A stretch of DNA of 64,000 nt from CAYLXX01 sp964484325 (GCA_964484325.1 CAZAEE010000002.1:62001-126000), one strand, 5' to 3'; positions 35,419-43,977 are shown, numbered from the stretch's first letter. The notes: generated from the letters alone by a model not told the origin. Numbers and translations are program-made.

Positions 35419-36743
35419 AGACCTTTTTTCTTCATCCAGTACTCACTTTGACGGCAGAGTTTTTTGACATTATTAATATCAACAAGCACTGGTTTAATCG
35501 CTTCCTCAAGAAAAATAGTGTTTTGGGAACCTTTAACAAGAAGTATCGAGTCTTCGGGTAAATTTTCTACCAGAAACTCACCAGCTTGCACGGAGTTTTC
35601 AAACCACTTCACCTGCGCAACTTTTTTCACATTCGGTAAAACATAACGTCTGGTTAAAGGACCAACACAGTAAAGATAATTAATTACTTCATCAATCTCA
35701 GCGGCGATTTTTTTGTGCTCAATTTCGGTCTCTTCACCAAGTTCGCGCATATCACCAAACAAGAAAACTGTTTTTCTTGCGCCCTTAACTTTAATCAATA
35801 ACTTTAAGAAAGCGAGCACAGCCGCTCTTGAGGCATTATACGAAGAGTCTATGATAAGAGAGTTATGTATCCCTTTAAAAATACTTCCTCGACCAGCTGG
35901 CAACTGAAAGTTTTGTTCAAGTGAGGTTTTCATTTGCTCAGGTGTAATGCCAACTTCCAATCCCACAATAAGAGCAGCTGCAAAAACCTCGCGATACTCC
36001 TCAGGCAACAGTTGATCTTTAAAACTAATCGTAAGCGGAGAATTTTTTATAGAAAAAGTAAAACTTGTACCAGATATACTCACTTCATATCCAGCATAAG
36101 AGATAGCATTGCTTGGATTACTGCCGAACGTCAATAATTTTTGAAGCGCAGGTTTTTTTTCCTGCATCACCTGAGAAATGTGCGTATCATCCGCGTTGTA
36201 AATACCCACTCGACAACCTGAATCGGTTACAATGCGAACTTTTTCATAGGCAATACTTTGTTTAATTTTTTCCAGCCGCTCTGACCCAACAATATCTGGT
36301 GAAACAGTTTTATCAAACTGCATCGTGTGCACTGCATGAATATTAAGGAGTATGGATATAGTAGGTTTCACAATAGTCAGTAAATAACCCATGTTTTTTG
36401 GTGGATTGGGATCATCGACACCCATTTCGACAACTAGATACTTCGTTTTTGACAAATACATAAGACCCTTCGGGCAAAGAAGAAATAACTTCAGCCACTC
36501 GAAAGGGGAGTAGTTCTCAGGTGCAAAACCCAATATACCAAGAGGAATACCTGTTTCAGAGTTGCCTTTAGCAATTATTTTTGTGGGAAAACGATCTTTC
36601 AGGATACTGTAAACTGCATTACGAGTGGAGGATTTACCAACAGAACCCGTGATACCAATAACAATCGGCTTATGAATAAAAAGTGCTATCCGCGCCCAAA
36701 AACGTAGGTAATACAGGAATAAATTTACAAAAGACTGAGGCAT
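35409..36743 (-). CDS. murF: MurF-like UDP-MurNAc-tripeptide--D-Ala-D-Ala ligase
   Basis: Mur ligase with P-loop GITGSVGKSST (30-40), NSETGIPLGILG, the EMGVDDPNP carbamate/Mg region and the MurF-typical IIDSSYNASRAAV and FGDMRELGEE. The ~80-residue N-terminal UDP-binding domain of standard MurF is missing; only a hydrophobic ~25-residue segment precedes the P-loop, which may tether the enzyme to the membrane. TATAAT on the - strand ends 8 bases before the ATG. The adjacent ddl supports the MurF assignment over other Mur ligases. Confidence 0.88.
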   Translation of the reverse strand: MPQSFVNLFLYYLRFWARIALFIHKPIVIGITGSVGKSSTRNAVYSILKDRFPTKIIAKGNSETGIPLGILGFAPENYSPFEWLKLFLLCPKGLMYLSKTKYLVVEMGVDDPNPPKNMGYLLTIVKPTISILLNIHAVHTMQFDKTVSPDIVGSERLEKIKQSIAYEKVRIVTDSGCRVGIYNADDTHISQVMQEKKPALQKLLTFGSNPSNAISYAGYEVSISGTSFTFSIKNSPLTISFKDQLLPEEYREVFAAALIVGLEVGITPEQMKTSLEQNFQLPAGRGSIFKGIHNSLIIDSSYNASRAAVLAFLKLLIKVKGARKTVFLFGDMRELGEETEIEHKKIAAEIDEVINYLYCVGPLTRRYVLPNVKKVAQVKWFENSVQAGEFLVENLPEDSILLVKGSQNTIFLEEAIKPVLVDINNVKKLCRQSEYWMKKKGLHT

Positions 36744-36763
36744 ATAGAAGTATTATACTTTGA

Positions 36764-37669
36764 TTACTTGAAAACGATGGTCTCGGCGATTTTTTTGGCC
36801 ATATACACATGACCGTCTTCTGATGGATGAATACCATCGTCTACACTCACATAGCGTTTAATGACCTTCCCATCATCCTCAAGTGAACCAGCATAAGTAT
36901 CGATGAGCAGTACATTGAGCGTTTTGGCTAAACCTCGGGCATTCTCCAATTGTTCGATAATATGTTGTGAATGAACATAGTTTGTCGTTGTGTCCCAGTT
37001 GACGCCGTGAGGTCCGATACCAAACCCAGCCCGAAGTGGCGCAATTTCGGCAAGCAGATAAACATTTGGTGAAATTTTTTGTATTTCCTGGATCAAGTGG
37101 GTCAACCCGAGCCAGTGTCGATCGCGATCATAGGGAGCAAATGGGTTATATGCGTAGGAACCGATAATGATGACATCAGGGTGAACTTTATAGAGAATAG
37201 GGAAGTGTCGTGTTTTGTAGGAAAACTCGGTATTTACCCGATCAAGTGCTTCTTCGACATTTTCTGAACCTTTTCCATAGTTATAGAGATGAAACTGGGT
37301 ATCCGGATATCTGGATTTTAGAGCATCTTCAAGATATTCGAGTTTATCACCCATAGTGTCTACCATGGAATCTCCAACAATTGCGATGGTATAAGAATCT
37401 TTAGAAAGTTTTTGGGGGGTAGGCGAGGGGACTGTCACATCTTCATCCACCGATTGAGTTGGTGTAGGCTCGACAGAGTTTCGTATTTGATCATCGACAG
37501 TTGAGGCAGACAATACTTGAGATGAAGGTTTAGAAAAAATACCATACGAAAAACCTATCCAGCCGATCAGGGAAAATATAAGACACTCAGAAAGAGCAAA
37601 CCAAATAAACGATTTACTCGGACGGAGCAATTGTGATGGCCGACTTTTTTTGTATCTGGTGACGGTCAT
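36764..37669 (-). CDS. Membrane-anchored SGNH/GDSL hydrolase
   Basis: Cytoplasmic basic tail, one helix (about 22-44), a Pro/Thr linker, then an SGNH fold: IAIVGDSMVDTMG (nucleophile S101), NYGKGSENVEEA, GSYAYNPF in the GxND block position, and DDGIHPSEDGH (catalytic D..H). It probably deacylates or deacetylates surface glycans. A weak TACACT on the - strand lies 6 bases before the ATG. The block III asparagine is present (N in AYNPF), so it should be active. Confidence 0.85.
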   Translation of the reverse strand: MTVTRYKKSRPSQLLRPSKSFIWFALSECLIFSLIGWIGFSYGIFSKPSSQVLSASTVDDQIRNSVEPTPTQSVDEDVTVPSPTPQKLSKDSYTIAIVGDSMVDTMGDKLEYLEDALKSRYPDTQFHLYNYGKGSENVEEALDRVNTEFSYKTRHFPILYKVHPDVIIIGSYAYNPFAPYDRDRHWLGLTHLIQEIQKISPNVYLLAEIAPLRAGFGIGPHGVNWDTTTNYVHSQHIIEQLENARGLAKTLNVLLIDTYAGSLEDDGKVIKRYVSVDDGIHPSEDGHVYMAKKIAETIVFK

Positions 37670-37776
37670 ATTCTTAGTGTAGGGAAAAGCTGAACCATTT
37701 GCAAATGTGATTATGGTCCATTGCAGTTTATAGAAAACGTCTTATACTGATTCGCGTTATAAGTTTATGGTAACGT

Positions 37777-38001
37777 ATGGAGGTACCAGTTCAAGAAGAT
37801 ACTGAAAAAACACTGGCTCAGCTTGTAAAATCTGACCGCGAAGAAGTTTGCGTCAGAGAAAAGATGTTCAAAGGCAAGCAGTATGTAGACATCCGTATCT
37901 TTTCCAAAAATCTCCAAGAGGAGTTTATTCCGACGAAAAAGGGCATCATGTTACAGAGCGAGCTGTTCAACAAGCTCTCTACCAGCGGGATTTTAGCCTA
38001 A
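37777..38001 (+). CDS. PC4/Sub1-like DNA-binding protein
   Basis: 74 residues. The C-terminal ~55 match the PC4 fold pattern: KQYVDIRIFSKN, then EEFIPTKKGIMLQSELFNKL. PC4-type proteins bind single-stranded DNA and act as transcription cofactors or in recombination. No clear promoter hexamer is at the usual position; TTGCAG-16-TATACT at 37721-37748 would give a ~25-base leader. It overlaps the convergent DUF1761 gene by 9 bases. Confidence 0.85.
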   Translation: MEVPVQEDTEKTLAQLVKSDREEVCVREKMFKGKQYVDIRIFSKNLQEEFIPTKKGIMLQSELFNKLSTSGILA

Positions 38002-38406
38002 TTTAAAAAGCACTATTGCCATAAGCAGTAAACTCACCAGATAGTATCCGCTATCTATAAGAAAAAGCTGTGGCGGTTTGCTTTGGAACATCGTCCCGGT
38101 CAATCCAAAAGGAGCAATAAACCCTATCCATGACCATAGCGCAATTCGCATGGCTTCAAAATAAGTTACAGCATGCGCCAGCTGAATAAACTGTGATAAA
38201 ACAAACGCCATAATCAACCCGGTGATAAAGCTTACCAAATAGAGACTACTGACATTATCTTTTTTCATACCGTTTTTGCTCAATCCAATAAGCTTCATCC
38301 ACTGTTTACCAAACAAAGCCGGCGAATACCAAAAAGCACCCAATATCATATAAGCCACTGCAGCAAGAAGTACTGCTAGTACATTTATATTTACGATATT
38401 AAGCAT
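37993..38406 (-). CDS. DUF1761 membrane protein
   Basis: 137 residues, four helices, with the DUF1761 signature AVAYMILGAFWYSPALFGKQW. Function unknown. The start is fixed by a perfect Shine-Dalgarno GGAGGTGAT ending 3 bases before the ATG, and a TTGGAA-16-TATACT promoter lies further upstream, so this gene has a true leader, unlike most of its neighbours. Confidence 0.88.
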   Translation of the reverse strand: MLNIVNINVLAVLLAAVAYMILGAFWYSPALFGKQWMKLIGLSKNGMKKDNVSSLYLVSFITGLIMAFVLSQFIQLAHAVTYFEAMRIALWSWIGFIAPFGLTGTMFQSKPPQLFLIDSGYYLVSLLLMAIVLFKLG

Positions 38407-38409
38407 ATA

Positions 38410-38418
38410 ATCACCTCC
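38410..38418 (-). promoter_or_regulatory. Strong Shine-Dalgarno of the DUF1761 gene
   Basis: GGAGGTGAT on the - strand, fully complementary to the usual 16S tail, just before the ATG at 38406. Confidence 0.85.
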
Positions 38419-38435
38419 ATTCTAATCAATTAATA

Positions 38436-39221
38436 TTAGTATACCTTGACTAATCCTTTTTCCAAAACTTTTCGAAAACTTGTTCGCAAAAACAGTGCAG
38501 CTAATATAAGATAGATACAATTTAAAGCAAAACTGACATACAAATGGCTCAGATTTGTGTGACCTGTATGAAGCAGTTCTCGTGCGCTTTCAAAAACATA
38601 AGTCGTCGGTACAAAGTAAGATACTTTCTGAGCCCATGCCGGTAAGAATGATAAAGGATAATAAATCGCCGAAAAAGGGGAGATAATTGCTACCATGGTC
38701 CAAGCCAAAGTCTGAATGCGAGTACCATAACGTAGTATCAGACTCATCACTATAAAACCGATCCACCAACCGGTCATGATTAAAATTATTGAAAAAGGTA
38801 TCAGATACAGACCATACGAAAATACCTGGAATTTATATAGAAAAAAAGCCATGATTCCGGTAAAAATAACACTCATAACTGATTTTAAAATTCCAATAAT
38901 GAGAAATGACGTCATAAATTCAGGTAACGTAAGAGGGGAGACAAAGAGATTTATAAGATTGCGATCCCAAAGCTCAGACAATGTGTTAACGGTGATTTCA
39001 TACTGGGCTCGATAAACGATCAGCCAAAAAATGATACCAGTCACAATAACTGCAATGATGTTGGCGTTTGCCGGAGCATAACTTCTCAGATATGAACTGG
39101 TAATACCCCAGACTAAAAGATCAATAAGTGGCCAGTAAAAAGCGTCAGTTAGCCTATCATAGCTTCTTCTGAAAGTATACATATGACGAAGGAGTATGGC
39201 ATATATGCGATGTAACTTCAT
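38436..39221 (-). CDS. ABC-2 type transporter permease
   Basis: 261 residues with six helices of the ABC2_membrane type (ANANIIAVIVTGIIFWLIVYR, then SPFSAIYYPLSFLPAW and YFVPTTYVFESAREL). The gene follows the ATPase gene by 3 bases and forms the exporter with it. The substrate (drug, lipid or polysaccharide) is not deducible. Confidence 0.9.
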   Translation of the reverse strand: MKLHRIYAILLRHMYTFRRSYDRLTDAFYWPLIDLLVWGITSSYLRSYAPANANIIAVIVTGIIFWLIVYRAQYEITVNTLSELWDRNLINLFVSPLTLPEFMTSFLIIGILKSVMSVIFTGIMAFFLYKFQVFSYGLYLIPFSIILIMTGWWIGFIVMSLILRYGTRIQTLAWTMVAIISPFSAIYYPLSFLPAWAQKVSYFVPTTYVFESARELLHTGHTNLSHLYVSFALNCIYLILAALFLRTSFRKVLEKGLVKVY

Positions 39222-39224
39222 ACT

Positions 39225-40145
39225 TTATGTCTGTACTCCAGCAACTTGTAAAAAAAAGTCCTCGAGCGTCGGCTTCTCAATACTGATTTCATCGTAACGA
39301 ATATTTTCATCTGATAGTTTTTGTAGAAACTGGGCAATTTCTTTCTCTTTTATATCAACAATCAAATTTTTTGCTTCATGTTTGAACGGGATTTTATGTT
39401 TTTTACAGTAGGAGATTGCTTTTTCAATATCAGGCAATACCAGCTCAACATGAGCAAACTCAATCGTCTGCGCTAGCTTTTCCGGTGTATCATCGGCGAC
39501 AACTTTACCTTTATTAATAAAAATTATTCTGTCACACATTTCTTCAACTTCAGCCATGTTGTGAGAGGTAAAAATTATTGATAGCTGAAACTGTTTTCGC
39601 TGATTCAGAAGAAACTCGCGTATAAACTGAGACACTTCAGGGTCAAGCGACGCAGTCGGTTCATCAAGCAACAAAACTTTCGGGAAGTTTATAAGTGACT
39701 TCGCTAAATTGACCCGAGTAAGTTGTCCAGCTGAGAGATCACCCTGCATCATCTGTTCCAGCTCTTGCAATCTGAAAAGCTCTATAATCTGGTCAACGCG
39801 CCGGCGGCGGTCTGGAATATCGTATAGGTACGAGGTAAACGTAAGATTTTCTCGCACAGTCAGCCGCCATGGTAAGTTAATGTAAGTTGTTGAGAAGTTT
39901 AATTTTTCCTTGATCTCAGATTCGTGGTCGAATATTGACTTACCAAAGTAATTGATTGTTCCTGAAGTTGGCCGCATGACTCCCAACAGCATCTGTATGG
40001 TTGTTGTTTTCCCTGCACCATTTGGACCAAGAATACCTAAGATCTCCCCTTCTTGCATGTCAAACGAAATGTCATCAATAGCCACAAAAGTTTCGGAGCC
40101 TTTTTTAAATTTTTTCTCAAGTTGAGAGACGCTTAATATAGCCAT
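39225..40145 (-). CDS. ABC transporter ATP-binding protein
   Basis: Walker A GPNGAGKTT (40-48), signature LSAGQLTRV, Walker B VLLLDEPTASLDP and H-loop TSHNMAEVEEMC are all intact. A ~75-residue C-terminal domain resembles that of DrrA/CcmA-type exporters. The start at 40145 is chosen because TATAAT ends 7 bases upstream; upstream in-frame ATGs lie in or before the promoter. It forms an ABC-2 exporter with the next gene. Confidence 0.93.
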   Translation of the reverse strand: MAILSVSQLEKKFKKGSETFVAIDDISFDMQEGEILGILGPNGAGKTTTIQMLLGVMRPTSGTINYFGKSIFDHESEIKEKLNFSTTYINLPWRLTVRENLTFTSYLYDIPDRRRRVDQIIELFRLQELEQMMQGDLSAGQLTRVNLAKSLINFPKVLLLDEPTASLDPEVSQFIREFLLNQRKQFQLSIIFTSHNMAEVEEMCDRIIFINKGKVVADDTPEKLAQTIEFAHVELVLPDIEKAISYCKKHKIPFKHEAKNLIVDIKEKEIAQFLQKLSDENIRYDEISIEKPTLEDFFLQVAGVQT

Positions 40146-40189
40146 AATATGCATTATACCTGATACAGAGGTTCTGTATAATTGATTGT
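40146..40189. promoter_or_regulatory. Back-to-back leaderless promoters
   Basis: The - strand TATAAT (40158-40153) serves the ABC ATPase 7 bases away; the + strand TATAAT (40177-40182) serves the RidA-family remnant, also 7 bases away. The whole divergent control region is 44 bases. Confidence 0.75.
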
Positions 40190-40567
40190 ATGAAGAAATA
40201 TCTTTCCACCAATACCCCTTCAGAAAAACGAGTCGGTTACTCAAGGGCTATTGTCGTTGATGATACGATGTAAATCTCGGGGACAACGAGCCAGAATGTG
40301 ACAGGGGAGACAGTTGGAAAAAGTTTACATGAACAAACAAAAAATATTTTTGAAAAAATAAAAAAGATTTTGCGAGATGGAGATTTTATATTAAACGACG
40401 TTGTAGTGGTTCGCGCATATGTAACAGATTTATCAAGTCTGCAAGAGTTTGACCAAGCATTAAAAGAGTTCTTTTTTAACACTCATCCCACATACACTCT
40501 TTTGGGTATTGAATCTCTTGTAAAATCAGACCTTCTTATCGAAATTGAGTGTATTGCACGACGATAG
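40190..40567 (+). pseudogene. RidA/YjgF-family gene with in-frame stop
   Basis: In one frame it gives a full-length RidA-like protein: MKKYLSTNTPSEKRVGYSRA, IVVDDTM, then TAA (40271-40273), then ISGTTSQ and a complete remainder (NDVVVVRAYVTDLSSLQEF and THPTYTLLGIESLVKSDLLI). RidA proteins hydrolyse reactive enamine/imine intermediates of PLP enzymes. The stop falls just before the conserved SGTT and would truncate the product to 27 residues. The promoter is intact and no other damage is visible, so the mutation is recent, a population variant, or an assembly error. Restart at a GTG (40298) would lack strand 1. Confidence 0.8.
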
Positions 40568-40884
40568 ATACTGCTTGTTTATAATAGGGCCCTTTACGGT
40601 CAAAATACGAGCATTCTACTAAAATACCAGATACAGAGCTGAAAAAATTGAGAAAAATTTTCGACTGCCCTGCCTAATAAAATGAAGCAGAGGAGTGATA
40701 AAGCTGTTTAGACTACTACAACAAGCCGATAGCTTCAGACTGCCGACTTCTGAAGAGGCCTAAAAATTAGAGAATTATCAAGTCAATCTGACAACAATAT
40801 AATGAAAATAAAAAATAAAAAAGTTTTTTGGAAGATCGGTCAAAAAAATAAAAATGACCACTTCTCTTTCGACTATCTCTCTTG

Positions 40885-40912
40885 ACGTCGTAAAAGATAT
40901 AATTTACGACGT
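40885..40912. other. Perfect 10-bp hairpin ACGTCGTAAA/TTTACGACGT
   Basis: Arms pair fully around the 8-base loop AGATATAA and are followed by TTTTG. It could be a weak terminator or a protein-binding palindrome. Confidence 0.55.
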
Positions 40913-41330
40913 TTTGTAGACAGCTTCCCTGACGACAATCTGTGGCTTATTTTTACCAAACCGGCTTTTTGAGTAATTGGCGTTATATTAGGTAAATATA
41001 GGTTTATAGAGAAGATACTTTCTTCTATTTTCTCGAAAATAATTATATTTCCTCTCTTGTAAAGGGCCTTTTTAAGGTATTTTCTTTTTTGTAGCTACAC
41101 TTCTTGCGCTCTCCTCTAGGAGGTTGAGACGTCGTTTTATTTAGAGCATAAATACAATCTAAAGTGACATTTTTGAGGCTAAAATCTACTATATACATAT
41201 AGTATATGCGGTAATTTAGAGCATTGTGACAACACACATATCATTCTGTATCTGGCAGCCATCTGGAAAATTAACTTACTTTGAGCTAGATACAAGTGTG
41301 GCTCGAGTTCAATAGTGCAAGAAAGTTCAA

Positions 41331-41375
41331 TTTTAGAGCGTAATATAGATCCAAATTATCACTTTCCAGATAGAG
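41331..41375. repeat. 45-base direct repeat, copy 1
   Basis: Shares TTTTAGAGCGTA at the left and CACTTTCCAGATAGA at the right with copy 2, with a more divergent middle. Confidence 0.65.
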
Positions 41376-41414
41376 TTTTATAATTAATTGTAAGAAAAAT
41401 AAGAAAGCATGTCT

Positions 41415-41459
41415 TTTTAGAGCGTATCATCAGTCCGAAATAGCACTTTCCAGATAGAA
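41415..41459. repeat. 45-base direct repeat, copy 2
   Basis: Copy of 41331-41375, starting 84 bases later. Two further TTTAGAGC motifs (41140, 41215) may be eroded copies. Confidence 0.65.
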
Positions 41460-41478
41460 TGATCATGCATTGGCAGAG

Positions 41479-41487
41479 TTATCCACA
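41479..41487 (+). promoter_or_regulatory. DnaA-box-like TTATCCACA
   Basis: Exact match to the bacterial DnaA box, 20 bases after the second 45-base repeat. Confidence 0.5.
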
Positions 41488-41791
41488 TACTGCCTGAAGT
41501 ATACTCTATATATAGAAGAGAAGCCCACAACTTCTGAGCATTCGATTTTGAGGCTTAAGAGAGTTCTAAATGCCGTACTCCGAGGCTAAGCGACTCAAAC
41601 TCATGAACCACATAGTTAATTTGATTAAATATCCTATAGTTTTAAATATTATAGGCTATAAAATGCACGTTCGGAAGTTTCACGTCTGTATACTATAGGT
41701 TATTTGCAGCTCCTTCCTCCCCTCTCCTCTACTTTGTAGTGATGTTTAATTTCCGCAACAGGTTTTTTTAAAATAAAAAAATATTTTTGAT

Positions 41792-42613
41792 TTATTGAAG
41801 AGTAAATAAGACGATTGCTGTTACAAACACGAGAACAATGATATATTCACGGATAGTTTGCTTAAACAGTTTTTCATCAAGATAATGATAGATAAGACCG
41901 CTGAGACTATAGTAAATGGCAGTTAAATAAAGGGCAAAGATATATGTTTTCAGAGGAATAAACGATAAGATCATTGCCACCTCCATCAAAATAAAACTGA
42001 TCAGGAAGGCGTAGCGGCCGATACTGCGATCATAGGTAATTTTCGGCTTTACACTCCAGAGAAGTTGTAACGCCAGAGGAAACGTCGCCAGAAATACAGC
42101 CACGCCATTGGCAAAAAAGATAATGCGAAATGAAAAAATTACGTTCATGAGAAGGAATACAAGGAGTGTTTGGAGAAAATAGTTAACAGAAAAAGCTGCC
42201 CGATATAATTGAAGACTCTTCTCTACTCCGACGTTGAAAATATTAGAAGTTAAAAGAAGCGCATACATACAAAATCCAAAAACGAGAATAAACGGCACAC
42301 GTGTCAGCCAGCGAACCGGGAATAAAAAGTAAAAAACATAAAATGACACGGCAAAAAGAACCGGCATGAGAAATAACATCAACCACTCAATCTTCTCTAT
42401 TCCCTCAAGAATCGAGAAGTATGTTAACAGATAGCCAGCGATAACAAACAACGCGATAAAGACTGGTGCATAATCAAAAAAGAAAAATGTTGAAAAAAGC
42501 ATTAACCCAGTCATGATGACGCTACTGATGACGAAGCGTATACGCTTATTGATGCCAAGAAAAACCTTCGTGATACGATTGTTAAGAGACTTGAGAAATC
42601 GTTTCGGGTGCAT
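41792..42613 (-). CDS. Uncharacterised polytopic membrane protein
   Basis: 273 residues, about eight helices after a basic N-terminus (MHPKRFLKSLNNRITKVF). No recognisable transporter or enzyme motif. It follows yebC by 2 bases and is presumably co-transcribed with it. Confidence 0.75.
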   Translation of the reverse strand: MHPKRFLKSLNNRITKVFLGINKRIRFVISSVIMTGLMLFSTFFFFDYAPVFIALFVIAGYLLTYFSILEGIEKIEWLMLFLMPVLFAVSFYVFYFLFPVRWLTRVPFILVFGFCMYALLLTSNIFNVGVEKSLQLYRAAFSVNYFLQTLLVFLLMNVIFSFRIIFFANGVAVFLATFPLALQLLWSVKPKITYDRSIGRYAFLISFILMEVAMILSFIPLKTYIFALYLTAIYYSLSGLIYHYLDEKLFKQTIREYIIVLVFVTAIVLFTLQ

Positions 42614-42615
42614 AA

Positions 42616-43146
42616 TTACAAAGTAATATTGGTATAAACATCATCAACATCATCCAGATTCTCCAGTTGTTCAACTATCCCATTAATCACAACCATTTTT
42701 TCTTGATCTAAAGTCATAGGAAATAACGGAGTTTTGTCTTGGAAAAGATATGAGACAGCTCCTTGCCCGGCTAATTTACCATTTGAGCGATCAAGAAGCA
42801 ACTTTACTTCTGAGTGAGTGCGATTGGGATTGTCTGTCGTGGCAACGATAAGGAAGGCAGCGCCGTACGGCCCGAAGGCTTCGTAAACAACTTCCTTAAG
42901 ATTTTGTTTATCCGGCCCTACGGCGCGCTCAATCGCCCGTTGAATATTTTCTTTGGGCATATTTTCCTGTCGTGCTTTATCAATTGCAATCCGCAGTGCC
43001 GCATTTTTCTCAGGATCCGGAATTCCGCCATTTTGGATTACCGCCATGGTAATTGCACGAGTAAGTTTGCCGAATAAATTACCTTTTTGACGATCGCGAT
43101 CGTCTTTCCCGTGCTTCAATTTTGCCCACTTGGAGTGTCCTGACAT
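42616..43146 (-). CDS. yebC: YebC/TACO1-family protein, short form
   Basis: Begins MSGHSKWAKLKHGK and retains IPKDN-type helix residues (RAIDKARQENMPKENIQRAI) and EAFGPYGAAFLI, the YebC hallmarks, ending LDDVDDVYTN. Family members act as translation or transcription regulators (relief of ribosome stalling at proline runs). Usual length is about 240; here 176, because ~60 residues of the central domain before the final DDV.VYTN are missing. TGGTAAAAT on the - strand ends 6 bases before the ATG. Confidence 0.92.
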   Translation of the reverse strand: MSGHSKWAKLKHGKDDRDRQKGNLFGKLTRAITMAVIQNGGIPDPEKNAALRIAIDKARQENMPKENIQRAIERAVGPDKQNLKEVVYEAFGPYGAAFLIVATTDNPNRTHSEVKLLLDRSNGKLAGQGAVSYLFQDKTPLFPMTLDQEKMVVINGIVEQLENLDDVDDVYTNITL

Positions 43147-43152
43147 CAGTTC

Positions 43153-43161
43153 ATTTTACCA
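43153..43161 (-). promoter_or_regulatory. Extended -10 of yebC (leaderless)
   Basis: TGGTAAAAT on the - strand with a 6-base spacer to the ATG. Confidence 0.75.
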
Positions 43162-43163
43162 TA

Positions 43164-43191
43164 TTGACAAACCCCTAAAATCACATATACT
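43164..43191 (+). promoter_or_regulatory. Promoter of the TPR protein gene (leaderless)
   Basis: TTGACA (43164-43169), 16-base spacer, TATACT (43186-43191), 6 bases to the ATG at 43198. It is divergent from the yebC promoter within a 51-base intergenic region. Confidence 0.8.
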
Positions 43192-43197
43192 AAACTG

Positions 43198-43977
43198 ATG
43201 AACGAGGTCGACATTTTGAATCAGCAAGCGATTGATGCGGCAATCGCCCACCGCTGGGAAGAGGCAGTAGAACTCAACAAAAAAGTCCTTGAGCTTGAAC
43301 CAAATAAACTTGAACCTCACTTAAGATTGGGATTCGCTTACTTGCAACTTGAAGATATGAAGTTGTCAAAACGCTTTTATCAAAAAGCCCTCCGTATCCA
43401 GGCTAAGAATCCGGTCGCTCTTGAAAATCTTGAAAGAATATCTATTCTTGAAAACCAAAAAACAAAGCACCCGATCAAAACCAAGGCTACCTTAAGCCCT
43501 AGTCTCTTCCTTGAAGTACCCGGTAAAACAAAGTCTGTTACCCTCGTTAACTTAGGTCAGAAAAAACATTTAGCCGAACTTGATGTCGGCGAATCAGTCC
43601 TCCTAAAAGTAAAAAAAAGAAAGATCGAAGTCCGTACGACTGACTCTGATTATATCGGCTACTTACCAGATGATTTATCAAAGCGATTGATTTTTTTCAT
43701 CGAGTCCAAAAGTGAATATGGTGCATATGTGAAAGAAGCTACCCCCAGTCGTGTGGTAATTTTCATTCGTGAAGATAAAAAAGGTCCTCGTGTTGCTCAT
43801 CACTCCTCGTTCCCGGCAACCATCAACTTTGACTTGACTCGTCGTGACGTTGATGAAGATCACGAAGGCGAGGAATCTCCTACAGATGAAGATGAATGGT
43901 CAAAAATGATCTCTTCTGAAGCCGAGGAAGAACCGATGAAAGTCTACCAGCCACCCGAAGAAGACGATGAAGAATAA
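43198..43977 (+). CDS. TPR protein with acidic tail
   Basis: Residues ~10-80 form two TPR units (AIAHRWEEAVELNKKVLELE and PHLRLGFAYLQLEDMKLSKR). A ~110-residue beta-rich domain follows (TDSDYIGYLPDDLSKRL) and the last ~50 residues are very acidic. No signal peptide, so it acts in the cytoplasm. A scaffold or chaperone-like role is likely; the middle domain is not recognised. Confidence 0.8.
   Translation: MNEVDILNQQAIDAAIAHRWEEAVELNKKVLELEPNKLEPHLRLGFAYLQLEDMKLSKRFYQKALRIQAKNPVALENLERISILENQKTKHPIKTKATLSPSLFLEVPGKTKSVTLVNLGQKKHLAELDVGESVLLKVKKRKIEVRTTDSDYIGYLPDDLSKRLIFFIESKSEYGAYVKEATPSRVVIFIREDKKGPRVAHHSSFPATINFDLTRRDVDEDHEGEESPTDEDEWSKMISSEAEEEPMKVYQPPEEDDEE

Larger units (their letters stand above)
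40568..41791. other. 1.2 kb non-coding region with repeats and palindromes
   Basis: No credible gene on either strand; only short frames with no start context. It contains a perfect hairpin (40885-40912), a palindrome ACTATAT-AC-ATATAGT (41188-41203), four copies of TTTAGAGC (41140, 41215, 41332, 41416), a pair of 45-base direct repeats, one DnaA box (41479-41487), a CCTATA...TATAGG inverted pair (41631-41655), a pyrimidine tract (41709-41734) and an A/T tract at the right end. Signature motifs of tmRNA, RNase P RNA or 4.5S RNA were sought by eye and not seen. Confidence 0.7.

Noticed and set aside
40577..41070. Long-range inverted pair AGGGCCCTTTAC / GTAAAGGGCCTT
   Set aside because: About 480 bases apart, imperfect, with no supporting structure between; probably chance.
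41043..41237. 64-codon - strand frame in the non-coding island
   Set aside because: No promoter or ribosome site, low-complexity composition, covers a palindrome and repeat motifs.
40568..41791. tmRNA, RNase P RNA, 4.5S RNA or CRISPR array in the gene-free island
   Set aside because: No tRNA-like ends or tag frame, no RNase P conserved boxes, no SRP core; the repeats are only two imperfect copies 84 bases apart, not a regular array.
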